A stretch of DNA of 38,523 nucleotides from Burkholderiales bacterium (GTDB lineage Bacteria; Pseudomonadota; Gammaproteobacteria; Burkholderiales; SG8-41), in assembly GCA_030833315.1 (NCBI GenBank), contig JAURHM010000031.1, positions 1 to 38,523 of the forward strand, in the 5' to 3' direction. The notes under the pieces were generated by a model. It had not been told where the DNA came from. It searched no databases and saw only the letters and a program-made list of their open reading frames with translations. This document shows, one piece after another, positions 15,847 to 24,840 of the stretch. The translations under genes were made by a program, and so were the position numbers. The first letter of the stretch is position 1. Each line of letters opens with the position of its first letter.

Positions 15847-17013
15847 TCAACCGCGTGCGCCAAAGGTCATGCGACGCACCAGGAAATTTTTCAGCGGCGG
15901 CAGACAACCCAGTAGCGTCAGACCCAGTCCGCGTGCGACACGTAAAGGCGGCAGATCATTGGAAAACAACTGGACCAGCGTGTGGGTTATGCCGATACCG
16001 CCGCCGCGATCCATATTGCGTCGCTTGTGATAGGCCTGCAGCCAGGCTGCAGTCCCCGGCGTCGCACTGGCACTCAGCGCGTGTTCGGCCAATTCCCAGG
16101 CATCGCGCAACCCCAGATTGAAGCCCTGCCCGGCCACCGGATGCAGCGTCTGTGCCGCATTGCCGATCAAAACCGTGTGTTCAGGCGCCGTGCGCGGCGC
16201 ACGGCGCAATTTCAACGGATAGGCCGCACGACCGCTGACGCCGATGAAATCACCAACACGTGAGCCGAATTCGGCACGTAATTCATCGAGAAACTGTTGT
16301 TCATCCAGTTCGCACAGCACCCGGGCGCGCGTCGGTGAAGTGGTCCACACCAGCGCCCAGCCTGCACCGTCAGGCAGCAGCGCCAGCGGACCATGCGGTG
16401 TAAACCGTTCAAATGCCCTGTTGTTATGCGGGCGCTCACTCACCACACGCGCCGTCACCGCGCACTGCTGATAGTCCACGACATCGGCATCGGCAACGCC
16501 GCTGCCGTCGGCGACCACAATCAGCGGCGCGGTCAATGTCTGCTGCGCGCCGTTCATTTTATACTGCACCTGCCCCGATGGTCCGCCCTGCCAGGAATCA
16601 ACACGGGCACCGATCCGGCAATCGACAGGCAAGGTTGCGGCCCCGCGGGCAATTTCCTGTGCCAGTGCACTGTAGTCAATGACATAACCCAGTTCGGGCA
16701 AACCGGCTTCAGCGGCCTCGAGGCCGACACGGCCGAATCCGCCCTGCTGCGAAACATGGATATGGCGGATCGGCGTCGCATTCCCGGCAAGTGCCTGCCA
16801 CACGCCCAACCGCTCCAGAATCAGCCGGGTGCCGTAGGACAGGGCCAGCGGCCGTGCATCGCTGCTTGCCGCGCTGCGCGCTTCCAGCAACACCACGCGC
16901 CAGCCGGTCGGTCGCAAGGCCAATGCCAGCGCACTGCCGACAGGGCCGCCGCCGATGATGACGACATCGGCAGTCTCCGCTTCGGCGGCAACCATGCCGG
17001 CGGGATCAGCCAT
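15847..17013 (-). CDS. ubiH: UbiH-type FAD-dependent ubiquinone-biosynthesis hydroxylase
   Basis: This 388-residue flavoprotein monooxygenase of the UbiH/UbiF/Coq6 family hydroxylates the ring of a ubiquinone precursor. Dinucleotide motif GGGPVG is at 21-26. DARPLALSYGTRLILERLG is the family's second signature. The FAD ribityl-binding segment near 287 reads LIGNAAQTLHPVAGQGFNLGLRD. The GN in place of GD and the Q in AAQ match UbiH proper rather than UbiF. Betaproteobacterial hydroxylases differ in which ring carbon they modify, so the exact position is inferred. The ATG overlaps the pepP stop by 8 bases; pepP-ubiH is a familiar pairing. Confidence 0.88.
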   Translation of the reverse strand: MADPAGMVAAEAETADVVIIGGGPVGSALALALRPTGWRVVLLEARSAASSDARPLALSYGTRLILERLGVWQALAGNATPIRHIHVSQQGGFGRVGLEAAEAGLPELGYVIDYSALAQEIARGAATLPVDCRIGARVDSWQGGPSGQVQYKMNGAQQTLTAPLIVVADGSGVADADVVDYQQCAVTARVVSERPHNNRAFERFTPHGPLALLPDGAGWALVWTTSPTRARVLCELDEQQFLDELRAEFGSRVGDFIGVSGRAAYPLKLRRAPRTAPEHTVLIGNAAQTLHPVAGQGFNLGLRDAWELAEHALSASATPGTAAWLQAYHKRRNMDRGGGIGITHTLVQLFSNDLPPLRVARGLGLTLLGCLPPLKNFLVRRMTFGARG

Positions 17014-18325
17014 GGCGCTCGCGCATCAGCGCTTCGATATCCGCCACGCTTTTCGGTGCTGCGGCGCTGAGAATCTCGCAGCCGTCACCGGTCACCAGCG
17101 CATCGTCTTCGATGCGAATGCCGATGTTGGCAAAGGCTTCGGGCACGCCCGGCGCCGGCCGGATATAACAGCCGGGCTCCACCGTCAGCACCATGCCCGG
17201 TTGCAGTTCGCGCCATTCACCGGAGGTTTTGTATTCGCCGGCATCATGCACATCCAGTCCCAGCCAGTGTCCGGTGCGGTGCATGTAAAACTGTTTGTAG
17301 CTTTCCTGCTCGAGCACGGCATCCAGCGTACCGTTGAGCAGTTTCAAATCGATAAAGCCCTGCGCCAGTACGGCCACCGCCGCATCATGCGGTGTATTCC
17401 AGTACGCTCCGGGTTTGACCGTGGCAATTGCCGCCGCCTGAGCCGCCAGCACCAGTTCATAGACATCGCGCTGCGCACCGCTGAAGTGGCCGTTCACCGG
17501 AAAGGTACGGGTGATGTCAGAGGCATAGCCGTCGAGTTCGCAACCGGCATCGATCAGCAGCAAGTCACCATCCGCGAGCGTGGCATTGTTCTCAACATAG
17601 TGCAGTACGCAGGCATTGGCGCCGCCGGCAACAATCGATGTATAGGCCGGCGCCTGTGCCCCTTGATGACGGAACTCGTGCTGCAACACGGCCTCCACTT
17701 CGTATTCGGTGGCGCCGGGCCGAGCCGTCAGCATCGCGCGGCGATGGGCCGCAGCAGAAATATCGCCGGCCCTGCGCATCAGCGCGATTTCGTGGCCGTC
17801 CTTGATCAGGCGCATTTCATCGAGCAGCACGCGAACATCGCGGAGATCACCGGGCGCGGCGACACCGCTGCGGGCGCGGCTGCGCACGGCATTGATCCAG
17901 CCGAGCACGCGGCCGTCCCACACCGGGTCGCTGCCGAGATGCACCTGCACCGCTGGCCTGTCGGCGAGCAGATCCGGCATGCGGGCATCGAGTTCGCTGA
18001 TGCTGCAGGTTTCGTCGAAAGCAAAGGTTTTGCACGCGGCCTCGGGACCGTAGCGATATCCGTCCCAGATTTCGCGCTCGGCATTTTTGTCTCGGCAGAA
18101 CAGGATGCTGCGCGGGGTTTCGCCGCCGACCAGCACCAGCACCGCTTCCGGTTCGCGGAATCCGGTCAGGTAATAGAAATAGCTGTCGTAACGGTAGGGA
18201 TAGTGGGCATCACGGTTGCGCAGGCATTCCGGTGCGGTCGGCACGATGGCCACACCCTTGCCCAGGCGCGCCGCAAGGCGGGCGCGGCGGCGGGCGTAAA
18301 TCGAGGCATCAATGGCAGCAGACAT
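17006..18325 (-). CDS. pepP: Xaa-Pro aminopeptidase (aminopeptidase P)
   Basis: This 439-residue cytoplasmic dinuclear-metal peptidase removes the N-terminal residue when proline is second. The N-terminal creatinase-like domain has the conserved YRYDSYFYYLTGF. The C-terminal pita-bread domain carries all five metal ligands: D259 (LIDAG), D270 (SDITRTFP), H353 (MHRTGHWLGLDVHD), E383 (TVEPGCYI) and E406 (IRIEDD). Spacing and numbering match E. coli PepP closely. It begins 47 bases after murU and overlaps ubiH. Confidence 0.95.
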   Translation of the reverse strand: MSAAIDASIYARRRARLAARLGKGVAIVPTAPECLRNRDAHYPYRYDSYFYYLTGFREPEAVLVLVGGETPRSILFCRDKNAEREIWDGYRYGPEAACKTFAFDETCSISELDARMPDLLADRPAVQVHLGSDPVWDGRVLGWINAVRSRARSGVAAPGDLRDVRVLLDEMRLIKDGHEIALMRRAGDISAAAHRRAMLTARPGATEYEVEAVLQHEFRHQGAQAPAYTSIVAGGANACVLHYVENNATLADGDLLLIDAGCELDGYASDITRTFPVNGHFSGAQRDVYELVLAAQAAAIATVKPGAYWNTPHDAAVAVLAQGFIDLKLLNGTLDAVLEQESYKQFYMHRTGHWLGLDVHDAGEYKTSGEWRELQPGMVLTVEPGCYIRPAPGVPEAFANIGIRIEDDALVTGDGCEILSAAAPKSVADIEALMRERHG

Positions 18326-18372
18326 GCAATGATTATAGCCGCCGCCCCCGCAGAGACGGCGCGGAAAACGGG

Positions 18373-19056
18373 TCAGCCGCCGCGGGCGGCACGATCCACC
18401 GCAGCCAGCCTTTCCGGCGTGCCGATGTCATGCCAGCGTCCGCGATAGTGTTCGCCCGTCACATGCCCCGCCGGCATTGCGGCAATCAACAGATCGGCGA
18501 GTCGCACCCGGGTGCCGCGGGTGACGCCGGCGAACAAGGCCGGGTGATAGGCACCCATGCCGCTGAACGTGCATTTTGAGATGCCGTCACGCTGGACGTG
18601 GTCATTCTCCAATGCGAAATCCCCGTGCGGATGCTGGGGCGGATTGTCGACCAGCACCAGATGCGCCAGTGGTCCCGTCGCACGCAGGCGCCGCGCCGCC
18701 AGCACCAGCGCGGCAAAATCATAGTCACTGTAGACATCGGCATTGACGGCGATAAACGGTTGATCGCCCAGTAGCGGCAGTGCATAGGCAATACCGCCGG
18801 CCGTTTCCAGGGCTTCGGTTTCGCGGGAATAGGTAATGCGCACACCCAAGGCCGAACCATCCCCAAGAGCGCCGGCAATTTTTTCACCGAGATGCGCCAG
18901 ATTGATCACCAGTTCGGTGACCCCCGCCCTAGAAAGTGAAATAATAATCATTGAAATCAATGAGTTACCGTTCACCTCCAGCAGCGATTTGGGCGTGCGG
19001 TCGGTCAGCGGCCGCATCCGTTCGCCGCGTCCCGCCGCCAGAATCATGGCTTTCAA
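18373..19056 (-). CDS. murU: N-acetylmuramate alpha-1-phosphate uridylyltransferase
   Basis: This 227-residue nucleotidyltransferase, in the MurU pathway, makes UDP-MurNAc from MurNAc-1-phosphate and UTP, feeding recycled sugar back into peptidoglycan and bypassing the MurA step. It has the Rossmann-like start MKAMILAAGRGERMRPLTD, the catalytic lysine region TPKSLLEV (K23) and the metal-site segment NADV (105-108). I choose TTG at 19056 as start because MKAMILAAGRG is the usual N-terminus and a GAGG lies upstream. The first ATG in frame, at 19110, would overlap amgK by 44 bases. The gene starts 10 bases after amgK, its pathway partner, which strongly supports the assignment over other sugar nucleotidyltransferases. 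Confidence 0.9.
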   Translation of the reverse strand: MKAMILAAGRGERMRPLTDRTPKSLLEVNGNSLISMIIISLSRAGVTELVINLAHLGEKIAGALGDGSALGVRITYSRETEALETAGGIAYALPLLGDQPFIAVNADVYSDYDFAALVLAARRLRATGPLAHLVLVDNPPQHPHGDFALENDHVQRDGISKCTFSGMGAYHPALFAGVTRGTRVRLADLLIAAMPAGHVTGEHYRGRWHDIGTPERLAAVDRAARGG

Positions 19057-19066
19057 GGGACAGGCC

Positions 19067-20098
19067 TCAGAAGGTATATCCGACCTGCGGACTGCGCTGC
19101 TCGAGTTCATCGAGCAGATGCAACAGCGGTTTCAGCGCCGCGTAACGGGCGCCGACTTCGCGTGCATAACGCAGGAAGCGCGGCGTGTCTTCGAGATAAC
19201 CGGGTTTGCCATCGCGATAATGGATGCGCGCGAAAATGCCCAGCACTTTCAGATGGCGCTGCAGGCCCATCCACTCCAGCGCGCGGTAAAACGCGCCGAA
19301 ATCAGGATCCACCGGCAGCTGCGCCCGTTTGGCCTGTTCCCAATAACGTGCCACCCAGTCGATGACGCGCTCTTCCGGCCAGCTCAGATAGGCATCACGG
19401 AACAATGAAGCCACGTCATAGGTGATCGGTCCGTACACCGCATCCTGGAAATCCAGAACACCGGGATTCGGTGTCGACAGCATCAGGTTGCGCGGCATGT
19501 AGTCGCGATGCACATACACCGGAGGCTGGGCCAGCGCGCTGTCGGCGAGCAGTTGATTGATTTTCGCCAGCACTTCGCGCTGGGCATCGCTGAGGGTGAG
19601 GCCGAGGTGGCGTCCGACGTACCAGTCGGGAAACAGATCCATTTCCCGCTGCAGCAGTGCGCGATCATAGGGCGGCAGCACATCCGGTCGGCTCGCCCGC
19701 TGCCAAGTGATCAGCGCGGCAATCGCGTCGCGGAACAACGCGTCGGCATTGTCATCGGTGAGTGCCTTCAGATATGTCGTGTTGCCGAGATCCGTCAGCA
19801 GCATGAAACCCTGCGCGGTATCCGCGGCCAGCACTTCCGGCACATGCACACCGGCATCGCGCATCAGCTGCGCGACATGGATGAAGAGCCGGCTGTCTTC
19901 ACGCTCGGGCGGGGCATCCATGGCGATCCGAGTCACGCCATCAAGTGTCACGCGAAAATAACGGCGGAAGCTGGCATCGGCCGACGCCGGCGCCAGCGTA
20001 AAAGCCTCGCCGGGCAGGCGCTCGGCGATCCAGGCGCTCAGCGCTTCGCGCCGCAAATCGTTCGCGGAATCAGTAGACGGTTTCAATCGTTGCTTCAC
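19067..20098 (-). CDS. amgK: N-acetylmuramate/N-acetylglucosamine anomeric kinase
   Basis: This 343-residue aminoglycoside-phosphotransferase-fold kinase phosphorylates the anomeric hydroxyl of MurNAc and GlcNAc. The kinase landmarks are FRRYFRV near the N-terminus, MLLTDLG near 99, the catalytic HRDYMPRN at 197-204 and the metal-binding DFQD at 216-219. The family also includes drug-modifying kinases, but pairing with murU and a position divergent to lptD are the known AmgK context. The divergent gap to lptD is only 46 bases and must hold both promoters; a TAAAAT on the minus strand there is a weak -10 candidate. Confidence 0.9.
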   Translation of the reverse strand: MKQRLKPSTDSANDLRREALSAWIAERLPGEAFTLAPASADASFRRYFRVTLDGVTRIAMDAPPEREDSRLFIHVAQLMRDAGVHVPEVLAADTAQGFMLLTDLGNTTYLKALTDDNADALFRDAIAALITWQRASRPDVLPPYDRALLQREMDLFPDWYVGRHLGLTLSDAQREVLAKINQLLADSALAQPPVYVHRDYMPRNLMLSTPNPGVLDFQDAVYGPITYDVASLFRDAYLSWPEERVIDWVARYWEQAKRAQLPVDPDFGAFYRALEWMGLQRHLKVLGIFARIHYRDGKPGYLEDTPRFLRYAREVGARYAALKPLLHLLDELEQRSPQVGYTF

Positions 20099-20144
20099 AG
20101 GGTGAATTGTGAGATTTTAGCACCTCGCCTGACACCCTTTCCCG

Positions 20145-22439
20145 ATGCCTTTCCCCAGAAAAAAACAATTAGCACTTGCAGTACTGTGCGCGCTGCCGCT
20201 GCTTGCGGGTGCCGACGACGTTTTGATGCTCAAACCGGAGTCACGGTTGCTGCCCCCTCCCGACCCCCCGCAAGACGTACCACTGTTCGTGGAAGCGGAT
20301 CGTATCGAGGGCACCCAAGACAAGGAACTTGAGGCTTTCGGCAATGTGCGCATGCGCAAACGCGGTCAAGCATTTGCCGCCGACTGGATGCGCCACGACA
20401 CCCAGAACGAGATACTCGACGCCAAGGGTAACGTCAGCCTCGAGCAGGGTCGCGAGATGATTGAAGGCAGCGTGCTCCGTTACGAGACCGCCAGCGATCG
20501 CGGCTTTATGGAATCCCCGCGTTACATGCTGATGACCCTGCCGCCGACCGGCCCTGTCGGCAGCGGCCCGTCTCCGGTCAGCGACGGCCGCGGCACCGCC
20601 GAGCGTCTGCTATTCCAGGGACCCGGACAGTATCGCGTCGAATCCGCCAATTACACCACCTGCGAACCCGGCAACGATGCCTGGTACCTGCGCGCCAAGG
20701 AGCTCGATCTGGACCGCAGCCGCGACGTTGGCGTTGCACGCGACGCCAGCATCGTATTCATGGACCAGACAATCTTCTGGTCGCCTTACATGTCATTTTC
20801 TCTGCATGAGGAACGCAAGTCCGGCGTGCTGACGCCGAGCTACCGGAGCTCGAACACCACCGGCTTTGAATTCACCGTCCCTTATTATCTGAATCTGGCC
20901 CCCAACATGGACGCGACGATTTACCCGCGCTATATGACCAAACGCGGCCTGCAACTGGGCAGCGAATTCCGTTACCTGGACCCGAAGTGGAAAGGTGATG
21001 CGCGCGCCGAATTCCTGTCCAACGACCAGCAGATTGGCAGTGACCGCTGGGCATTCTTTTCCAAACACCAGCAACAGTTCAGCAACGGTTGGAACGGAGC
21101 ACTCAACCTCAACCGCGTATCGGACGGAAAATATTTCACCGACCTGTCAACTCAGGTGGCCACCACCTCGCGGGTCAATCTGTCCAACGATCTCAATTTG
21201 AGCCGCGGCGGCCGCTGGGGCGACAGCGGCACCTACGGTTTTTCGGCTTACGCCCAGCGATTCCAGACCCTGCAGGCGGATCCGCTGGCGCCGCTGACCC
21301 CGCCGTACAACCGCCAGCCGCAGCTCACGCTGACGGCGCAGCGCCAGACTGCCAACCGGGGCGATTTTGATTTTCTCGGCAATTACACCGCTTTTGAACA
21401 CGTGTCGTTGGTCAATGCCCAGCGACTCGTCGCCTATCCCAGTTATTCACTGCCCCTGCAAAACGCATTCGCCCACTTCACGCCGAAGGTCGGTGCGCAC
21501 ATTACGCGCTATACCATCGGCAACAACAATAGCGCAGGACTGACGGATGCCACGCGTACGCTGCCGATTTTCAGCGCCGATAGCGGCGTAGTGTTCGAGC
21601 GCGAGATTAATGCCCGCGGACAGCGTGTGTTGCAGACGCTAGAACCGAAGGCCTACTATGTCTACATCCCCTACAAAAACCAGAGCGCATTGCCGAATTT
21701 CGACAGCGGCCTGCAGGACATCAATTTCGCGACTATCTTTTCCGAAAACCAGTTCAGCGGCAGCGATCGCATCAACGACGCCAACCAGCTGACCCTCGGC
21801 GTCACTTCCCGTTTTATCAGCGCCGATACGGGCATTGAACGGATCCGCGGCGCCCTGGCGCAACGTTATTATTTCCAGCCGCAGCAGGTGACTGTGCCGG
21901 GCGTGGCGCCGCGCGCCAGCGACAGCAACTCTTCAGACCTGCTGGCAGCGGTCAACGGCAACATCGCCACCAACTGGACAGCCGATGTCGGCTGGCAATA
22001 CAACACCGATCGCCAGCAAACGCAGAAATTCAACGTCTCGGGCCGTTACCAGCCGCAATACGGCAAGGTACTGAATCTGGCCTACCGCGAAACCGCCAAC
22101 TCGATACGGCAGACCGACATTTCCATGCAATGGCCGGTGCAGGCGGGATGGACAGCGGTCGGCCGCTGGAACTACTCGCTGCGCGACAACCGTGCGCTGG
22201 AGGCTCTGGCCGGCATCGAATACAACGACCGCTGTTGGTCGTTGCGCGTTGCCGCACACCGCTTCGCCACCACCAGCAAAGCGGCCAGCACGTCAATCTT
22301 CGTCATGCTGGAATTGACCGGCGTTTCTCGCATCGGCAGTAGCCCGATGGAAGTGCTTAAGCGTAATATTATTGGCTACAAACCATTCGATCCGCGCTCT
22401 CCGGCGCCGGTCGAATACAATGTACCGGGACTGTTCTGA
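20145..22439 (+). CDS. lptD: LPS-assembly outer membrane protein LptD
   Basis: This 764-residue outer-membrane barrel inserts lipopolysaccharide into the outer leaflet with LptE. A signal peptide (about 1-23, cleaving near GADD) leads to an OstA/LptA-like beta-jellyroll (about 45-150) with FVEADRIEGTQDKELEAFGNV. The rest is a long barrel rich in aromatic strands, ending VEYNVPGLF. The mature protein has only two cysteines, C173 (TTCEPGNDAWYL) and C697 (DRCWSL), so a single long-range disulfide is expected, against two disulfides in E. coli. The downstream chaperone SurA helps fold it. The ATG at 20145 is set by the signal peptide; the ribosome-binding site is weak. Confidence 0.95.
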   Translation: MPFPRKKQLALAVLCALPLLAGADDVLMLKPESRLLPPPDPPQDVPLFVEADRIEGTQDKELEAFGNVRMRKRGQAFAADWMRHDTQNEILDAKGNVSLEQGREMIEGSVLRYETASDRGFMESPRYMLMTLPPTGPVGSGPSPVSDGRGTAERLLFQGPGQYRVESANYTTCEPGNDAWYLRAKELDLDRSRDVGVARDASIVFMDQTIFWSPYMSFSLHEERKSGVLTPSYRSSNTTGFEFTVPYYLNLAPNMDATIYPRYMTKRGLQLGSEFRYLDPKWKGDARAEFLSNDQQIGSDRWAFFSKHQQQFSNGWNGALNLNRVSDGKYFTDLSTQVATTSRVNLSNDLNLSRGGRWGDSGTYGFSAYAQRFQTLQADPLAPLTPPYNRQPQLTLTAQRQTANRGDFDFLGNYTAFEHVSLVNAQRLVAYPSYSLPLQNAFAHFTPKVGAHITRYTIGNNNSAGLTDATRTLPIFSADSGVVFEREINARGQRVLQTLEPKAYYVYIPYKNQSALPNFDSGLQDINFATIFSENQFSGSDRINDANQLTLGVTSRFISADTGIERIRGALAQRYYFQPQQVTVPGVAPRASDSNSSDLLAAVNGNIATNWTADVGWQYNTDRQQTQKFNVSGRYQPQYGKVLNLAYRETANSIRQTDISMQWPVQAGWTAVGRWNYSLRDNRALEALAGIEYNDRCWSLRVAAHRFATTSKAASTSIFVMLELTGVSRIGSSPMEVLKRNIIGYKPFDPRSPAPVEYNVPGLF

Positions 22440-22501
22440 CCGGCGCGTCCGAACGGCGCGCCCGGAAAACCCCCGGCTGCATCCCAAACCCTGGATATGA
22501 C

Positions 22502-23815
22502 ATGCACCTCCGAACCGCCCTCCGACTGACTGCCGCCTGCCTGCTGCTGATTGCAGCGACTGTGCAGGCCCAGCAATCCAAGCCCCGCTCGATTGTCGTT
22601 GTCGACCGCATCGTCGCGGTCGTCAATGACGAAGTGATCACCGAACGCGAACTGGCGGCACGGGTCGATTTCGCGCTGCGACAACTGGCCCAACAGGGCA
22701 CACAGCCGCCCGCGCGCCAGGTCCTCGAGCGTCAGTTGCTGGAACGGACGATCAACGACCGAGTGCAGATGCAGCACGCTCGCGACACCGGAACGCGCGT
22801 GGATGACGCCGAACTCGACCGCGCCTTGTTGAAGATTGCCGAGCAGAATAAGATGACCGTAGTGGAACTGCGCACGGTACTGGCGAAGGACAATGTACCC
22901 TACGATAAATTCCGTGAGGACATCCGCAGCGAAATCACCCTCTCACGATTGCGCGAACGAGAAGTCGCACAAAAAATCGTTGTCACCGAATCGGAAGTCG
23001 ACAACTTCATCCAGAGCCAGATGGCCCAGTCTGGTCGCGACGAATTCAATGTCTCGCATATCCTGGTCTCCGTTCCCGAAAAAGCCACGCCCGAACAGTT
23101 ACAGCAACGCCGTGAACGCGCTGAGCAGGCGCTGTCGCAGATCAAGGGCGGCGCGGATTTCCGTCAGATCGCTGCTGCTTTTTCCGACGGTCCTGAAGCA
23201 CTGCAGGGCGGCTTGCTCGGCTGGCGCGAGTCCAGCCGGCTGCCGGCGCTGTTTCTGGATGCGCTGCGGCCGCTGCAGGCCGGCCAGCTGAGCGAATTGC
23301 TGCGCAGTTCCAACGGCTTCCACATTCTTCGCCTGAACGAACGGCGCGGCGGCGCAGCCCCGGTCATGATCCAGCAGACGCGCGCGCGCCATATCCTGAT
23401 CAAGACCAACGAGCTGGTTTCCGAAACCGAAGCGCGCAACCGCATCCTCACGCTGAAAGAACGCCTCGACAACAAAGCCGATTTTGCCGAACTGGCGCGG
23501 TCGCGCTCGGAAGACACCAGTGCGTCACGCGGCGGCGAACTGAACTGGCTTTCCCCCGGCGACACCGTGCCCGAGTTTGAACGCGCCATGGATGCGCTGA
23601 AACCCGGTGAAATCAGCGCGCCGGTGCGCAGCCCTTTTGGCTGGCACCTGATCCAGGTCATCGAACGGCGCAACCAGGACATGACCCAGGAAGGCCGGCG
23701 CCTGAATGCACGCAAGACTCTGCGCGACCGCAAAACCGACGAGGCCTATCAGGAATGGGTACGCCAGCTGCGTGATCGCGCCTACGTCGAACAGCGTCTC
23801 GAAAACCGCAGCTGA
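22502..23815 (+). CDS. surA: Periplasmic chaperone and peptidyl-prolyl isomerase SurA
   Basis: This 437-residue protein escorts unfolded outer-membrane proteins, including LptD, through the periplasm. A signal peptide ends around AQA (22-24). The N-terminal chaperone module starts with VVDRIVAVVNDEVITEREL. Two parvulin domains follow: about 172-272 (FNVSHILVSVP ... GGLLGWRESSRLP) and about 285-385 (TRARHILIKT ... GGELNWLSPGDTVPEFE). A short C-terminal helix completes the chaperone part. Domain order and length are standard. It sits 62 bases after lptD and 32 before pdxA. Confidence 0.95.
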   Translation: MHLRTALRLTAACLLLIAATVQAQQSKPRSIVVVDRIVAVVNDEVITERELAARVDFALRQLAQQGTQPPARQVLERQLLERTINDRVQMQHARDTGTRVDDAELDRALLKIAEQNKMTVVELRTVLAKDNVPYDKFREDIRSEITLSRLREREVAQKIVVTESEVDNFIQSQMAQSGRDEFNVSHILVSVPEKATPEQLQQRRERAEQALSQIKGGADFRQIAAAFSDGPEALQGGLLGWRESSRLPALFLDALRPLQAGQLSELLRSSNGFHILRLNERRGGAAPVMIQQTRARHILIKTNELVSETEARNRILTLKERLDNKADFAELARSRSEDTSASRGGELNWLSPGDTVPEFERAMDALKPGEISAPVRSPFGWHLIQVIERRNQDMTQEGRRLNARKTLRDRKTDEAYQEWVRQLRDRAYVEQRLENRS

Positions 23816-23847
23816 CCGGCAAGGGCCGACGTAAAATCCGGCTCCAC

Positions 23848-24840
23848 ATGACAACCCCCTCCAACACGCCGCTGGTTGCGGTCACCGCCGGCGAACCCGC
23901 AGGCATCGGTCCGGATCTGTGCGCGATGATCAGCGATCACACATTCCCTGCGCGCATCGTCGTCATCGCTGACGAAACACTACTGCACACCCGTGCGCGC
24001 AAGCTGGGATTTACCGGTGCGCCGCCGCGGTTTAACAGTCGCGACAGCGCCCCGGCATTTTCGGTATTGCACGTGCCCCTGAAAAAACAGGCCGTTGCCG
24101 GCCGCCTCGATCCGGCCAACAGCCGCTACGTACTGCGCACGCTGGAAATCGCCACCGACGGCTGCCGCGACGGCATTTTTGATGCGATGGCCACGGCGCC
24201 GGTGCACAAAGGCGTCATCAATGACGCCGGCATTCCCTTCACCGGACACACCGAATTCCTGCAGGAACGCCTGCAGTCGCCGCATGTGGTGATGATGCTT
24301 GCCGGCGGCGGTATGCGTGTTGCGCTGGCCACCACCCATCTGCCGCTGCACAGCGTCGCTGCCGCCATCACCCGCGAAAGCCTGGAACGCACGCTACGGG
24401 TGCTGCGTGGCGATCTCGTGCAGCGCTTTGCCATTGCCCAACCCCGGATCATTGTCGCCGGACTCAATCCGCATGCCGGTGAATCAGGCCATCTCGGCCG
24501 GGAAGAAATCGATGTCATCGTGCCGGTGCTGGAGCAGTTGCGCTGCGAAGGATTCGACCTGCTAGGCCCTCTGCCAGCAGATACACTGTTCCAGCCCGAG
24601 AGGCTGAAACATTGTGATTGCGTGCTGGCGATGTATCACGATCAGGGACTGCCGGTGCTGAAGTACGCCAGTTTCGGCGGCGGCATCAATATCACGCTGG
24701 GATTGCCGGTGATACGCACCTCGGTCGATCACGGCACGGCACTGGAACTGGCCGGTACCGGCAAAGCCAAGGCGGAAAGCCTGGTGGCCGCGATTGAACT
24801 CGCTGCTGAACTGGCCACCCGCAGCAAAAGCACGGCGTGA
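23848..24840 (+). CDS. pdxA: 4-hydroxythreonine-4-phosphate dehydrogenase
   Basis: This 330-residue NAD-dependent dehydrogenase of the DXP-dependent pyridoxal phosphate pathway oxidises 4-phosphohydroxy-L-threonine. The divalent-metal histidines are recognisable as H164 (ATTHLPL), H209 (GLNPHAGE) and H264 (MYHDQGLPVLKY). PVHKGVINDAGIPFTGHTE is the conserved substrate loop. Length is normal. Its TGA overlaps the GTG start of ksgA by four bases (GTGA), as in many proteobacteria with surA-pdxA-ksgA. Confidence 0.95.
   Translation: MTTPSNTPLVAVTAGEPAGIGPDLCAMISDHTFPARIVVIADETLLHTRARKLGFTGAPPRFNSRDSAPAFSVLHVPLKKQAVAGRLDPANSRYVLRTLEIATDGCRDGIFDAMATAPVHKGVINDAGIPFTGHTEFLQERLQSPHVVMMLAGGGMRVALATTHLPLHSVAAAITRESLERTLRVLRGDLVQRFAIAQPRIIVAGLNPHAGESGHLGREEIDVIVPVLEQLRCEGFDLLGPLPADTLFQPERLKHCDCVLAMYHDQGLPVLKYASFGGGINITLGLPVIRTSVDHGTALELAGTGKAKAESLVAAIELAAELATRSKSTA

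Noticed and set aside
15615-15863. An 83-codon N-terminal extension of dusB
   Set aside because: It does not resemble DusB, contains a plausible promoter, and the GTG at 15614 gives the standard N-terminus.
16955-18448. A 497-codon + strand open frame opposite pepP
   Set aside because: PepP on the other strand has all five metal ligands in place, so this frame is a shadow.
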